A stretch of 48,922 nucleotides of DNA from Bacillota bacterium (GCA_012727425.1 JAAYHQ010000052.1:1-48922); one strand, 5' to 3'. Counted from the stretch's first letter, positions 33,075 to 42,197 are shown. A program made the numbers and translations. The notes: a model not told the origin generated them from the sequence alone.

Positions 33075-36000
33075 ATGCTGCAAATTATTGAACATCCCGA
33101 TCTTTACCGGAATCCGGTTGGTGCGGTCCGGGATCTGCTTGGTACGGAATGGCAGAAACCCGGTGACCGGAGACCGGTGTTTATATTTCCCACCCAAACG
33201 CTTTTGGAGTATTGGGAAGAGCAATTATTACCGGCGTTCGGGAGTTGGGGCGGGGTTCGTTTTGTCTTGTTCGACGGCTTTGTCCGGGACCTTTTACGGG
33301 AGACCCGTCCGGACCTTGCCGACCTGACGCCCGGGGGCAGCGTTTTACTCTTACGTTTGGCCCTCTCCATCCTGGCGCAGGAAGGGAAGATCCCTTATCT
33401 GACACGTGCCGTGCCGACGGCCGGTTTTTATGCCGCCCTCCGTGAGGAAATTAGCCTGTTGAAGCGGATGGGGTTCGATCCGTCCACCTTTAAAAATTTG
33501 GTGCGGGGGACAAAGCAACCTTTGTCCGAGTTGGCCCTGGTTTTTGCCCGTTATCAACAATTACTGGACGAACGGGGTTTGGCCGATGGAGAAGAAAAAT
33601 TCCGCCTGGCGGTGGGCGAAAGCGCCCGGGCCACCTACTGGTTCCGGGAAAAACAACTTCTGGTGATCGGTTTTACCGATTTTACCCGGCAACAGGAGGT
33701 CCTGTTGCGTGAACTTGGCAACCGAATGCCGGTGACGGTGGTCTTTGACCACGGGATTGCCAACCGGCAAGGGCTGCCCCTGCCTACGCTGGCGGGCGGA
33801 GAAAAGAAGGCCGTCAACGTTTCTTTTCCTTTTCAGCCGCCGCCGGCGCCGGCGGCCCAAGCGGAAGAGCAACAAGGGGAAAACCGCCGTTTACTGGATT
33901 ACCTCCAGCAAAATCTATGGGCCAGCCCGCCAGGGCCGGTTCCCCCTCATCCCGACGGGAGTGTCGAATTACTTAAAGTGAAAGGGGGGAGCCGTCACGA
34001 GCTGGTGGCGGTCGCCAACGCGATAAAAAGGTTATTGACCACCGATCCGACTCTGGCGCCGGAAGAAATCGGGGTGATTACCCCTTATCCGGTAGACCAG
34101 GTTTACCAGATCCTTTCTTCCCTTGGGCTTCCGGTAACGGCCCAAATCAGCGGTTCTTTGGCGCAGGAACCGGTCGCCCAGGCTTTACTGCAACCTTTTC
34201 GTGTCATTTTGGCGGACTTTGATTGGGCCGAGATGGTTAAATACCTGCGCTGGGGTGGGATCGATCCACCGGAACAGCTTTACCGGGTTGACCCGCTCGC
34301 CTCCTTGGCGGAATGGGATACAACCCTGGCGGCGCTTTTCAACACGGAGGAGGGGAAGAAAAACCGGAGCAAAGCCCTACTTGCTTTTCTGGCCCAGATC
34401 CCGCTCCAGGCGACTTACGACCAGTATTTCCAGCTTGGTTTGGACTGGGTGGGCCACCCGTTGCTTTTGTCCAACGTCTTGCCCCCAACCGGGGCCGGGG
34501 CACCCTTTGCCCAAGTCCGGTTTGTCCAGACCGTCCTCCTTGGTAAATTAAGGGGCCTCCTCCAGCACGGCCGGGATTTGGTGGCGTCCTTGGCCCCAAG
34601 CGCAGTCGGACTGGGCGATTTTTACTTAACCCTCGAGGCCATGCTGGCCCAGGAGTTTACGGTCAAACCGACGTCATGGCGGAACGGCGTTCGTCTCCTT
34701 ACGCCCACCGCGGCCCGCGGGCTGAGTTTCCGGGTTGCTTTTGTGGTCGGGCTCAATGAGGGTGTTCTCCCGCGTTTGACCCCGTCGGGTTGGCTTTTAA
34801 GGGAAGAGACGGTCCAAGACTCGGCCCTTGCCCCCTTTTTACCCACCAATCACCAGCAGTTATTACGGGAGCGCCTCCTTTTTTTACATCTCCTGAACAC
34901 CGCCCGGGAAAAACTGATCCTTACTTGCTGCCAGACCGATGAGGAAGGGGAAACGGTAAATCCCAGTTCCTTCTGGAACGACGTGAAGAACTTGTTGCCA
35001 AAGGGGCAGCCGGTGAAAGAAGTGGAGACCCAGAGTTTGCTGGCGCCGCTTTGTACAGTGCACACGGCGGCGCAGGAGAGGGAGGTGGCCGCCAAGATTC
35101 AGGCCGCCTGGGCGCGGCGCCGGGCCGGACGCGCCCGCAACGGTTATTTGGGCCCGCCGGAAGCCCGGCTCCTCCGTGCCAAACTGGGGGAGCGGCCCTT
35201 CAGCATATCGGCTTTGGAAGAGTATGGGATTTGTCCATTTCTTTATTTTTGCCGGCGGTGGCTGAAGATTGACCCCTTTACCGAACCGGAGGTGATCCCT
35301 TCCCGGTTGGTGGAAGGCGGTATTGCCCATTTGGTCCTGAAGGAGTTTTTCCACCGCCACCGGGGCCATACCTTACAGCGGAAAGATCTGGACACGTATA
35401 TTGAAGAGATCCGGGCTTTAGTCCAAACGTATTACCCGCAGGCCGACGCGGCAAAATCCACTCTCCACCACAATTTGCTGGTCTTGGGGCGGGAAAACCT
35501 GGTTACCGTATTAACCCGGGTCGTCGAGGAAGAGGTGGCGTGGGGGGAGAAAACCGCCGGCCGTTTTGCTCCCCGCTATTTCGAACTGGGGTTTGGCGGT
35601 CTTAACCACGATACGGATCCCAATTCCACCCCGCAGCCGCTGGTTTTGACCGCGGAAAAGACCGCCCCCGATCAACCGCCGTTAAAACTTTGGGGTAAGA
35701 TCGACCGGGTTGATACGGACGAAGACGGTAATTTTATTGTTTATGACTATAAGACGGGAGATCCGCCTCCCCGTGCCGAGATTGTCAGCGGCAAGCGCCT
35801 GCAGCTTCCCCTGTATTTGCTGGCGGTGCACCGTCTGTTTCTGCCGGAGGGACAACCCATAGGGGCGGCCTATTACAGTCTGCGCCAGACCAATCGGTTG
35901 CGAGGGATTTGGCGCGAGGAAGCACAAGCGTTTGGGATGAAGCGCCGGAACACCCTTGCGGCGGAGGAGTGGACGGAGACGCTGCAGAGCGCCGTGACGG

Positions 36001-36161
36001 CAGTGTTACAGTCCTACCACGCCATCCTCCAGGGCGCCTTTCCTTTTTGTCCGCCCAATTCGTGCCCGGGCTACTGTGAGTTTCGCTCCATCTGCCGGCA
36101 AGGGATCTGGGGAAGGGAGGATCAGGATGCAACTGAATGCGGAACAACGGCGTGCGGTTGA
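33075..36161 (+). CDS. addB: Helicase-nuclease subunit AddB (PD-(D/E)XK nuclease)
   Basis: This is a 1028-residue partner of AddA for processing DNA double-strand ends in recombination repair. It has a UvrD-like fold (LNEGVLPRL, ARGLSFRVAFVVG) and a C-terminal Cas4-type nuclease with GKIDRVDTDEDG, VYDYKTG and LQLPLYLLAV. Cysteines at YGICPFLYFC and at the end (CPGYCEFRSIC) fit the four-Cys iron-sulfur clasp, with CxxxC spacing instead of the usual CxxC. The N-terminal region where Bacillus AddB has a Walker A carries none. ATG 33075 is chosen because GGGGGCGGG lies 5 bases upstream; ATG 33060 is the alternative. addA overlaps the 3' end by 35 bases. Confidence 0.9.
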   Translation: MLQIIEHPDLYRNPVGAVRDLLGTEWQKPGDRRPVFIFPTQTLLEYWEEQLLPAFGSWGGVRFVLFDGFVRDLLRETRPDLADLTPGGSVLLLRLALSILAQEGKIPYLTRAVPTAGFYAALREEISLLKRMGFDPSTFKNLVRGTKQPLSELALVFARYQQLLDERGLADGEEKFRLAVGESARATYWFREKQLLVIGFTDFTRQQEVLLRELGNRMPVTVVFDHGIANRQGLPLPTLAGGEKKAVNVSFPFQPPPAPAAQAEEQQGENRRLLDYLQQNLWASPPGPVPPHPDGSVELLKVKGGSRHELVAVANAIKRLLTTDPTLAPEEIGVITPYPVDQVYQILSSLGLPVTAQISGSLAQEPVAQALLQPFRVILADFDWAEMVKYLRWGGIDPPEQLYRVDPLASLAEWDTTLAALFNTEEGKKNRSKALLAFLAQIPLQATYDQYFQLGLDWVGHPLLLSNVLPPTGAGAPFAQVRFVQTVLLGKLRGLLQHGRDLVASLAPSAVGLGDFYLTLEAMLAQEFTVKPTSWRNGVRLLTPTAARGLSFRVAFVVGLNEGVLPRLTPSGWLLREETVQDSALAPFLPTNHQQLLRERLLFLHLLNTAREKLILTCCQTDEEGETVNPSSFWNDVKNLLPKGQPVKEVETQSLLAPLCTVHTAAQEREVAAKIQAAWARRRAGRARNGYLGPPEARLLRAKLGERPFSISALEEYGICPFLYFCRRWLKIDPFTEPEVIPSRLVEGGIAHLVLKEFFHRHRGHTLQRKDLDTYIEEIRALVQTYYPQADAAKSTLHHNLLVLGRENLVTVLTRVVEEEVAWGEKTAGRFAPRYFELGFGGLNHDTDPNSTPQPLVLTAEKTAPDQPPLKLWGKIDRVDTDEDGNFIVYDYKTGDPPPRAEIVSGKRLQLPLYLLAVHRLFLPEGQPIGAAYYSLRQTNRLRGIWREEAQAFGMKRRNTLAAEEWTETLQSAVTAVLQSYHAILQGAFPFCPPNSCPGYCEFRSICRQGIWGREDQDATECGTTACG

Positions 36162-39100
36162 AGATTTTTCCACGGATCTGCTGGTGATGGCCGGCGCCGG
36201 GACCGGTAAAACCAGGGTTCTGACCCAAAAATATCTTTACTTATTGCAGACGCGAAGATGTGAGGTTCCTCAGATCGTGGCGGTCACTTTCACCAACAAA
36301 GCCGCAGCGGAAATGCGGGACCGGATCCGCAAGGAAATGAAGGTTATTTACCACCAGAGTACCGGTCCGGAACGGGAGTACTGGTCCCGCCAGTTGGAAC
36401 TGTTGGAGGTGGCGGCCACAATCACCACCATCCACGGTTTATGCTTGGCGCTTTTACGGCAACACCCGGTGGAAGCCGGCATCGATCCGCAGGGACAAGT
36501 CTTGGATGAAGGGGAGGAGTACCTGTTTAAGGCGAAAGCGGCCAAAACAGCTTTAAGTACTCTCTTGACCACGGATGAAAGTGGGTTTCACCTTTCGGTG
36601 GTCCTGGCGTTGGGCGCCAACTTTTTTTTGGATCAGCTTCCTGCGTTATACAGCACCCTGAAGGAAGCCGGGGTCGAGGTGGACAAGCTGGTCCCGGCCG
36701 CTCCGGACGGGGGGAGCCACCAGCAATTGGCCGCGGCTAAAAAGCAACTGCAAAGCGCCCTCTGCCAACTGGAAGAACAGGCCGGCGCGGTGAAACTGAC
36801 CCCTCGGGCCCAAGCCCTGCTGGCCGAGCTGTTTACCCAATGGCCGTCCTACCGGGGGGAATTGGATAAGCTGGAACGGTTGACCGAAGAGGGGGCGCAG
36901 TTGCTTGCGGATCTTCTGGCGTTCCTGCCGAAAAACCTCAACAAGCAACTGCGCCCGGCCATTGACGCCGTGCACGACCAGGTCGCAGCGGTCAAAACGG
37001 CCCTGGTTTCCCGGGAAGCAGCGACACAACAACCGGTGATCCTGGCCTTTCTCCGCCTTTTCGATCAGGAGTATAGCCGGCTGAAACAAACGGCCGGGAA
37101 ATTGGACTTTACGGATCAGCTCTTCTTAGTCCGGAAAATGCTCCGCGCTTACCCGGCCATTGTCCAGGAATACCGGAGGCGTTTCGCCTACTTTATGGTG
37201 GATGAGTTTCAGGATACCAACGGCCTGCAATGGGAGATCATTCAGCTCCTGTGCGGGAAAGGACACCATGGTGGCCGGATGTTTCTGGTGGGCGATCTGA
37301 AACAGTCGATCTACCGTTTTCGCGGGGCAGAGGTGGAGATCATGACCGCTTTGGCCGCTTCAAAGTTGGACGCGGCCGGTCAAGTTCTGGTCCTGACGAA
37401 AAACTACCGGACGAAAGCGGCGGTTGCCGCCGTGATTAACCGTCTTTGTGGTGCCATCTTTACCGGTGAAGCCTTTCCTTACCACCCGTTGGTTCCGGCG
37501 GCCGCAGCGGAGACAGACCAGGCCGAAACCGGGTTCGAAATCTTACTTGCCGACGAAGACGAACCGTTTCTGCTGGCCGCCCGGATTAAACAGTTGGTGA
37601 TGGAGGGCGAGCTGCTTGTCCGGGACGGGAAAACCACCCGTCCGGTGCAGTACGGCGATGTAGCTTTACTCTTTCGGACGAAAACCCGTCTGAAAGCCTT
37701 CGAAGACGCCTTCCGGGCCCAGGGCATCCCTTATCAGGTTACGGCCGGGGTCGGTTTTTACGCCCGGCAAGAGATTCAAGACCAACTGAACCTGCTCCGT
37801 CTCGTGGAATGTCCCGATGATGCCCTGGCCTTGGCGGGGGTGTTAAGATCTCCCTTCGCTTGCCTTTCCGACCAGGCGCTGTTCTGGTTGGCCCACCCCG
37901 ACGGGCTGGCGAAAGGTTTTTATGCGGGGGAGAACGCCGCTGATTACCCGGCGGAGATCGCCATAGCGGAAAGGAAACGTTTGGCGCGGCTCCGCCGGTT
38001 GTTGGCCGCTTTGGGTCAAAACGCCCACTTGCTTACGATCCCGGAGATCCTCCGGACCGCTTGGACCGAAACGGGTTATTTGGCTACGGTTGCCGCCCTG
38101 CCGGAAGGCGAACGCAGCCTGGCGAATCTAGAAAAACTGATCCTCCGGGCGGAAGATTTTGCGGCCAAGGGCTACTCCGGGTTGCGGGATTTCATCGCCT
38201 TCCTGCGCCATCTTTCCACCCTGGAAGTGCGGGAAGGGGAGGCGGCGGTTCCGCAGGGCGACGGGAACTTTGTGCAGATGATGACGGTACATGCGGCCAA
38301 GGGGTTGGAGTTTCCGGTGGTGGTCATTCCGGAGTTGGACCGGGAATTTAACCTGTCCGCCCGAACTACCGTTGCTTACCATAAAAAATGGGGGCTGGTC
38401 CATAAGGTAAAAGACCCGAGCGGGGCATGGCTGGACACGGCGGCGACCGCAGAATTAAGGGAAGAGGAGAAAAGAGCGGAGATCTCTGAATTAAAACGCC
38501 TGTTCTATGTCGGCCTTACCCGGGCCCGCGATTACTTGTTATTATCCGCCACCGTCAAGGAGGTTAAGGCGCAGACCATTGCGGAAGGCCGGTCCTGGCT
38601 GGATTGGCTGGAACTGGTGTGGCCCGGTTTGACTATGGCGGACGAAGGTCTCCTGGTCCGGGATCACCTCCCCATTAAGCTCACCCGCTCGGTGCCGGTA
38701 ACCGCCGGGCCGGAACCGGTCCTTGACCGGCGGAGCACCGGTGCCGTCGAGAGCGCGGCGGCCTTGGAATTACCCGTTACCGCGCAAAAAATGACGACCC
38801 GGCGGCTTTCGCTCACCCCGCTTTTAACCTTTCAGGAATGTCCCCGGCGCTTTTTCTGGCAACACCGTTTGGGAAGCGATCCGGCTACGGTTCCCCCGCG
38901 CGATGAGGCACCGGAAGAAAGGGTTGCCAGCAATTACAGTCTGCTCCTGGGTGAAGTCTTTCACCGGTTGATCGCCGGCCCCGTTTTAAGTGCGGCGGAA
39001 GTAGAGCCGGCTTTGGCGGGCTGGTTCCAAACTTTACCGCCCGTGGAACGGCAAGCCGCTGTGGACCAGGTGAAATTGATGTACCAACATTACCTGGCCA

Positions 39101-39552
39101 GTCCCTTCTTGCCGGCGACGGGCGTGCAGGTGGAGAATGAGCTGCCCTTTGTTTTGGCGTTACAAGGCGTCATCATTAAAGGAGTCATCGACCGGGTTTT
39201 GATTTATCCCGACGGCCGGATTGTGGTGGTTGATTTTAAAACCAACCGCCGCTTGCCCGCGCCGGGAAAGATCCGCGACCGCTATTATTTCCAGGTGTAC
39301 CTTTATGCCCTGGCGGTTCGCGCCATCTATGGACAGCTCCCGGCGGAAGCCTGGATCTATTTCGTCCGCCCCAATATCAAGCTGCCTTGTCCCCTAACAG
39401 AAAAAAACCTCGGTGCTACCGAGGAACAGATCCTGAAAACCGTTGATTATATTACCACCCACGACCGGCCGGAGGATTATCCCCCCGGCGCGGATTGTGA
39501 ATTTTGTCCGTTTACACCGTGGTGCAAGGAAGCGGTCTCTTCTTCACAGTAG
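36127..39552 (+). CDS. addA: ATP-dependent helicase-nuclease subunit AddA
   Basis: This is a 1141-residue UvrD/RecB-type 3'-5' helicase with nuclease domain. Helicase motifs in order are MAGAGTGKT (~21-29), VDEFQDTN, GDLKQSIYRFRGAE, LTKNYRT, VHAAKGLEFPVVV and LFYVGLTRAR. The C-terminal PD-(D/E)XK domain has HRLIAG, GVIDRVLIYPDG, VVDFKTNR and YYFQVYLYAL. It also has a complete CxxCxxxxxC (CEFCPFTPWC) at the very end plus Cys in FQECPRRFF upstream, an Fe-S clasp pattern normally associated with AddB. ATG 36127 follows AAGGAGG and lies inside addB; the upstream ATG 36076 is rejected. Confidence 0.95.
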   Translation: MQLNAEQRRAVEDFSTDLLVMAGAGTGKTRVLTQKYLYLLQTRRCEVPQIVAVTFTNKAAAEMRDRIRKEMKVIYHQSTGPEREYWSRQLELLEVAATITTIHGLCLALLRQHPVEAGIDPQGQVLDEGEEYLFKAKAAKTALSTLLTTDESGFHLSVVLALGANFFLDQLPALYSTLKEAGVEVDKLVPAAPDGGSHQQLAAAKKQLQSALCQLEEQAGAVKLTPRAQALLAELFTQWPSYRGELDKLERLTEEGAQLLADLLAFLPKNLNKQLRPAIDAVHDQVAAVKTALVSREAATQQPVILAFLRLFDQEYSRLKQTAGKLDFTDQLFLVRKMLRAYPAIVQEYRRRFAYFMVDEFQDTNGLQWEIIQLLCGKGHHGGRMFLVGDLKQSIYRFRGAEVEIMTALAASKLDAAGQVLVLTKNYRTKAAVAAVINRLCGAIFTGEAFPYHPLVPAAAAETDQAETGFEILLADEDEPFLLAARIKQLVMEGELLVRDGKTTRPVQYGDVALLFRTKTRLKAFEDAFRAQGIPYQVTAGVGFYARQEIQDQLNLLRLVECPDDALALAGVLRSPFACLSDQALFWLAHPDGLAKGFYAGENAADYPAEIAIAERKRLARLRRLLAALGQNAHLLTIPEILRTAWTETGYLATVAALPEGERSLANLEKLILRAEDFAAKGYSGLRDFIAFLRHLSTLEVREGEAAVPQGDGNFVQMMTVHAAKGLEFPVVVIPELDREFNLSARTTVAYHKKWGLVHKVKDPSGAWLDTAATAELREEEKRAEISELKRLFYVGLTRARDYLLLSATVKEVKAQTIAEGRSWLDWLELVWPGLTMADEGLLVRDHLPIKLTRSVPVTAGPEPVLDRRSTGAVESAAALELPVTAQKMTTRRLSLTPLLTFQECPRRFFWQHRLGSDPATVPPRDEAPEERVASNYSLLLGEVFHRLIAGPVLSAAEVEPALAGWFQTLPPVERQAAVDQVKLMYQHYLASPFLPATGVQVENELPFVLALQGVIIKGVIDRVLIYPDGRIVVVDFKTNRRLPAPGKIRDRYYFQVYLYALAVRAIYGQLPAEAWIYFVRPNIKLPCPLTEKNLGATEEQILKTVDYITTHDRPEDYPPGADCEFCPFTPWCKEAVSSSQ

Positions 39553-40310
39553 GCAAAGGCGCTATGGTTATGGATGGATTCGAAGCTTTCCACTTCCAGG
39601 CGGAACCAGGCCACTTTCGGTTCCCGGCGTAAAGCGAGGACCGAGTCGCGGAGGATATCTTCGACAAACTTGGGGTGGTCATAAGCCTCTTCCGTCACGT
39701 ACTTTTCGTCTTCCCGTTTCAAGACAGGATACACACAGGAACTACCCTGTGCCCGAAGAAGGAGGATCAAGTCTTCAATCCAGAGATAACTGCCGGGCCG
39801 GCAACGGACCGAGGCACGGATCACCGCCCGTTGGTTGTGGGCACCGTACCGGGAGATGGCTTTACTACAGGGGCAAAGGGAGACCACGGGCACATGAACG
39901 GTGAGGCGAAAATCATAGCCGGCTTCGGTCAGCCGCCCCCAGAACTGACAGAAAAAATCCAACGGGGAGGTCAAACCGCTGACCGGTGCGGTGACCGGCA
40001 TGAAATAGTGAAAATCTAAAGTTATATCGGCCGCCGACGCTTTGAGTTTTGTTCTCAACTCCGTCAACATCAGCTTCAATTCCCGGCCGGAGATGGGTTT
40101 GTCGCCCCAGGCGACCAGGACCTCCATGAACCGGCTGAGGTGGGTTCCTTTGTATTGCTTGGGCAGATTCACGGCGGCGGTGATCTTCCCCAGAATTTGC
40201 TGATAGCCACCGTCGCGCGTGGCGATCAGAAAAGGAAGGTGGACGTCCTTCACGCCGACCCTTTGAATTTCAATACCCCGCTGGTCCAAATGATTCTGAA
40301 CGTCTTCCAT
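39477..40310 (-). CDS. folE2: GTP cyclohydrolase FolE2 (type IB)
   Basis: FolE2 opens the GTP ring to dihydroneopterin triphosphate for folate, and can use metals other than zinc. The 277-residue protein has the COG1469 landmarks KGTHLSRFM, the substrate/metal block SLCPCSKAIS-YGAHNQR and FESIHNHSAFA near the end. ATG 40310 follows GGAAAGGG; the frame runs further 5' without support. After the usual C-terminus it has about 20 extra residues because the gene runs 76 bases into the convergent addA. No folE (type IA) is in the window; folP and folK lie 3 kb away. Confidence 0.95.
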   Translation of the reverse strand: MEDVQNHLDQRGIEIQRVGVKDVHLPFLIATRDGGYQQILGKITAAVNLPKQYKGTHLSRFMEVLVAWGDKPISGRELKLMLTELRTKLKASAADITLDFHYFMPVTAPVSGLTSPLDFFCQFWGRLTEAGYDFRLTVHVPVVSLCPCSKAISRYGAHNQRAVIRASVRCRPGSYLWIEDLILLLRAQGSSCVYPVLKREDEKYVTEEAYDHPKFVEDILRDSVLALRREPKVAWFRLEVESFESIHNHSAFAYCEEETASLHHGVNGQNSQSAPGG

Positions 40311-40325
40311 GGCAAAACCCTTTCC

Positions 40326-40343
40326 GCCGGTTCTTGAACCGGC
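40326..40343. promoter_or_regulatory. Perfect 18-bp palindrome at the folE2 ribosome-binding site
   Basis: GCCGGTTCTTGAACCGGC is an 8+2+8 inverted repeat 15 bases upstream of the folE2 ATG, touching its ribosome-binding site. In RNA it would form a stable hairpin; in DNA it could be an operator. It is not a Zur-type AT-rich site and no T run follows. Confidence 0.5.
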
Positions 40344-40431
40344 TGGATTTTTCCTTTCTTCTCTATATTCGCATTTTGCCCGGTGCTTCCTTTTTTTTAA
40401 CCCAGTGTTTCCACGCATAATGCTTCTTCCT

Positions 40432-40440
40432 TTTGTCAAA
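40432..40440 (+). promoter_or_regulatory. Candidate Spo0A box upstream of dacF
   Basis: TTTGTCAAA matches the Spo0A box consensus TTTGTCRAA at every position and lies 31 bases before dacF, the first gene of the spoIIA cluster, where Spo0A-P control is expected from Bacillus. No clear SigH or SigA -10 could be paired with it. Confidence 0.5.
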
Positions 40441-40471
40441 ACTTTTAAAGACGGGAAATTAAGGAGGAAGT

Positions 40472-41638
40472 ATGATGCGGAAGCGATGGCAAACAATAGT
40501 GATCATTTCCCTTTTCCTTGGCTTACTGGTGGTCCAGAATGCAATGGCGGCCCTTCCCTTTAATATCCAATCGGAATCGGCCTTGCTGCTGGAAACCACC
40601 ACCGGTGAGATCCTCGTCGATAAAAACAGTAAGAAACCGTTACCGCCGGCCAGCATCACGAAGATGATGGTTATGCTTCTCGTCATGGAAGCGGTGGAAA
40701 AGGGCCAGATTAAGCTGGAGGACAAAGTCATTGCCAGCCCGGAAGCGTGTCGGATGGGCGGTTCCCAGATCTGGCTGGAGCCGGGGGAAGAAATGACCGT
40801 TGAGGAATTGATGAAGGCTGTTGGGATTGTCTCCGCCAATGACGCCAGTGTGGCGTTGGCCGAATACATCGCCGGTTCGCATGAAGAGTTTGTGAAACTG
40901 ATGAACAAACGCGCAGCGGAGCTAGGCCTCAAGGACACGAAATATGTAAACGCCACCGGCTTGACGCCCGACGGCGGCGGGGCCGGCAACCAAACCACCG
41001 CCTACGACCAGGCCATTCTCGCCCGGGAACTGCTGAAATACCCGACGGTTTTAAAATGGACGGGGACCTGGATCGACAGTCTCCGGGGCGGGGAATCCTT
41101 TCTGCGGAACACCAACAACCTGGTCCGGTTTTATGAAGGTTGTGACGGTTTAAAGACCGGATACACCAATGAGGCTGGATATTGTCTGGTAGCCACCGCC
41201 CGGCGGAACGGGGTGCGTCTGGTTGCGGTGGTGATGAAAGCGCCCACCTCCGCGGTGCGCAACAGTGAGATCACAAAGCTGTTTAATTACGGTTTTAGCC
41301 AGTACAAGGCCATAAAAGTGTTAAACGCGGGCCAGGTCGTCGGCAAAACCAAAGTCATGAAGGGTTGTGACAGTGAAGTCAACCTTGTGGTCCCGGAGGA
41401 TCTGCTGATCGTGCTCAAGAAAGAGGTTCAAACCACCCCCGAAGTGATTGCCCGGATCCCCCCAAAGGTAAGGGCACCTTTAGCCGCCGGGGAGCCGGTT
41501 GGCCAGATCATTGTCAAGGTTGACGGTGAAACGAAAGTCACCGCCGACCTGGTGGCCGCCAACGCGGTGGCCGAAAGCGGCTTCTTCCGGTTTCTGTGGC
41601 AAATCGGCAAAAGTATCATCGAGGGGTTTTTTCGCTAA
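40472..41638 (+). CDS. dacF: D-alanyl-D-alanine carboxypeptidase (DacF-type penicillin-binding protein)
   Basis: This serine carboxypeptidase removes the terminal D-Ala of peptidoglycan stem peptides; DacF acts in spore cortex formation. The 388-residue precursor has a signal peptide (~1-28, cleavage near AMA-ALPF), the SxxK motif SITK in PASITKMM, SAND as SxN, and KTG in DGLKTGYTNEAG, followed by a PBP5_C beta domain and a C-terminal helix (FFRFLWQIGKSIIEGFF) for membrane attachment. AAGGAGG lies 4 bases before ATG 40472 and 7 before a second ATG at 40475. Its position before spoIIAA is the conserved dacF arrangement. Confidence 0.95.
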   Translation: MMRKRWQTIVIISLFLGLLVVQNAMAALPFNIQSESALLLETTTGEILVDKNSKKPLPPASITKMMVMLLVMEAVEKGQIKLEDKVIASPEACRMGGSQIWLEPGEEMTVEELMKAVGIVSANDASVALAEYIAGSHEEFVKLMNKRAAELGLKDTKYVNATGLTPDGGGAGNQTTAYDQAILARELLKYPTVLKWTGTWIDSLRGGESFLRNTNNLVRFYEGCDGLKTGYTNEAGYCLVATARRNGVRLVAVVMKAPTSAVRNSEITKLFNYGFSQYKAIKVLNAGQVVGKTKVMKGCDSEVNLVVPEDLLIVLKKEVQTTPEVIARIPPKVRAPLAAGEPVGQIIVKVDGETKVTADLVAANAVAESGFFRFLWQIGKSIIEGFFR

Positions 41639-41659
41639 ACCGAATCGACCGCCCGACCT

Positions 41660-41686
41660 AAAACCGCAGACAATGGGCGGTTTTTT
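41660..41686 (+). terminator. Intrinsic terminator after dacF (first of two)
   Basis: AAAACCGC / GCGGTTTT with a 9-base loop is followed by more T. Confidence 0.85.
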
Positions 41687-41704
41687 CTTGTTCAATGCTT
41701 GTGC

Positions 41705-41728
41705 AGCCGGCTTTCGCCGGCTTTTTTC
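41705..41728 (+). terminator. Second intrinsic terminator after dacF
   Basis: GCCGGC / GCCGGC with a TTTC loop (stem extended by A-T) is followed by TTTTTT. Together with the first hairpin it isolates spoIIAA-AB-sigF from dacF transcription. Confidence 0.85.
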
Positions 41729-41858
41729 ATTTTTTAAAGCTGTTGCCGGCCGGTGAGAGCAAAGCTTTTGGAAAAAAGATCCTTTTCCCCGGCAGGAAAA
41801 TTCCGTCAGATGCCGAAAAGAGGTTGAGAGCCATGCCATGATTAGGGGGGATCCCGGT

Positions 41859-42197
41859 TTGAAACTGGAACTGAAACGCGACGGGACGGTGTTGACCGTG
41901 CAGATCTCCGGGGAACTCGATCTATCGACTTCCCCGGCTTTTCGGAGCCGCGTTGAAGAGGAATTAGGACATAACCAGGAAATTGCCCATCTGGTCCTGG
42001 ATTTGCAAGAAACAAGCTTCGTTGATAGTTCCGGCTTGGGGGCGATTCTGGGGCGCTATAAAACCATCGCCCAACGCAACGGGAAGCTGACGGCGGTTAA
42101 TGTCCCTCCTCATCTCCAACGCCTTTTTGAACTGTCCGGTCTGACGAAGGTCATGACGATCTGCCCTTCCCTCGAGGAAGCGCAAAATTTTGATTAA
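41859..42197 (+). CDS. spoIIAA: Anti-sigma F factor antagonist SpoIIAA
   Basis: This is a STAS-domain protein of 112 residues that frees SigF in the forespore by binding SpoIIAB; it is inactive when phosphorylated. The phosphorylated Ser lies in FVDSSGLGAILGRYK, as in the family. TTG 41859 has AGGGGGGA 7 bases upstream and gives the family N-terminus (MKLELKRDGTVLTVQISGELD); ATG 41838 is less likely. It follows two terminators, so a separate spoIIA promoter must lie in 41730-41850, but no SigH sequence could be recognised. Confidence 0.95.
   Translation: MKLELKRDGTVLTVQISGELDLSTSPAFRSRVEEELGHNQEIAHLVLDLQETSFVDSSGLGAILGRYKTIAQRNGKLTAVNVPPHLQRLFELSGLTKVMTICPSLEEAQNFD

Noticed and set aside
40344-40496. 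N-terminal extension of FolE2 from 40496
   Set aside because: The extra 62 residues are basic and unlike the family, lie upstream of the ribosome-binding site at the palindrome, and overlap the dacF promoter region.
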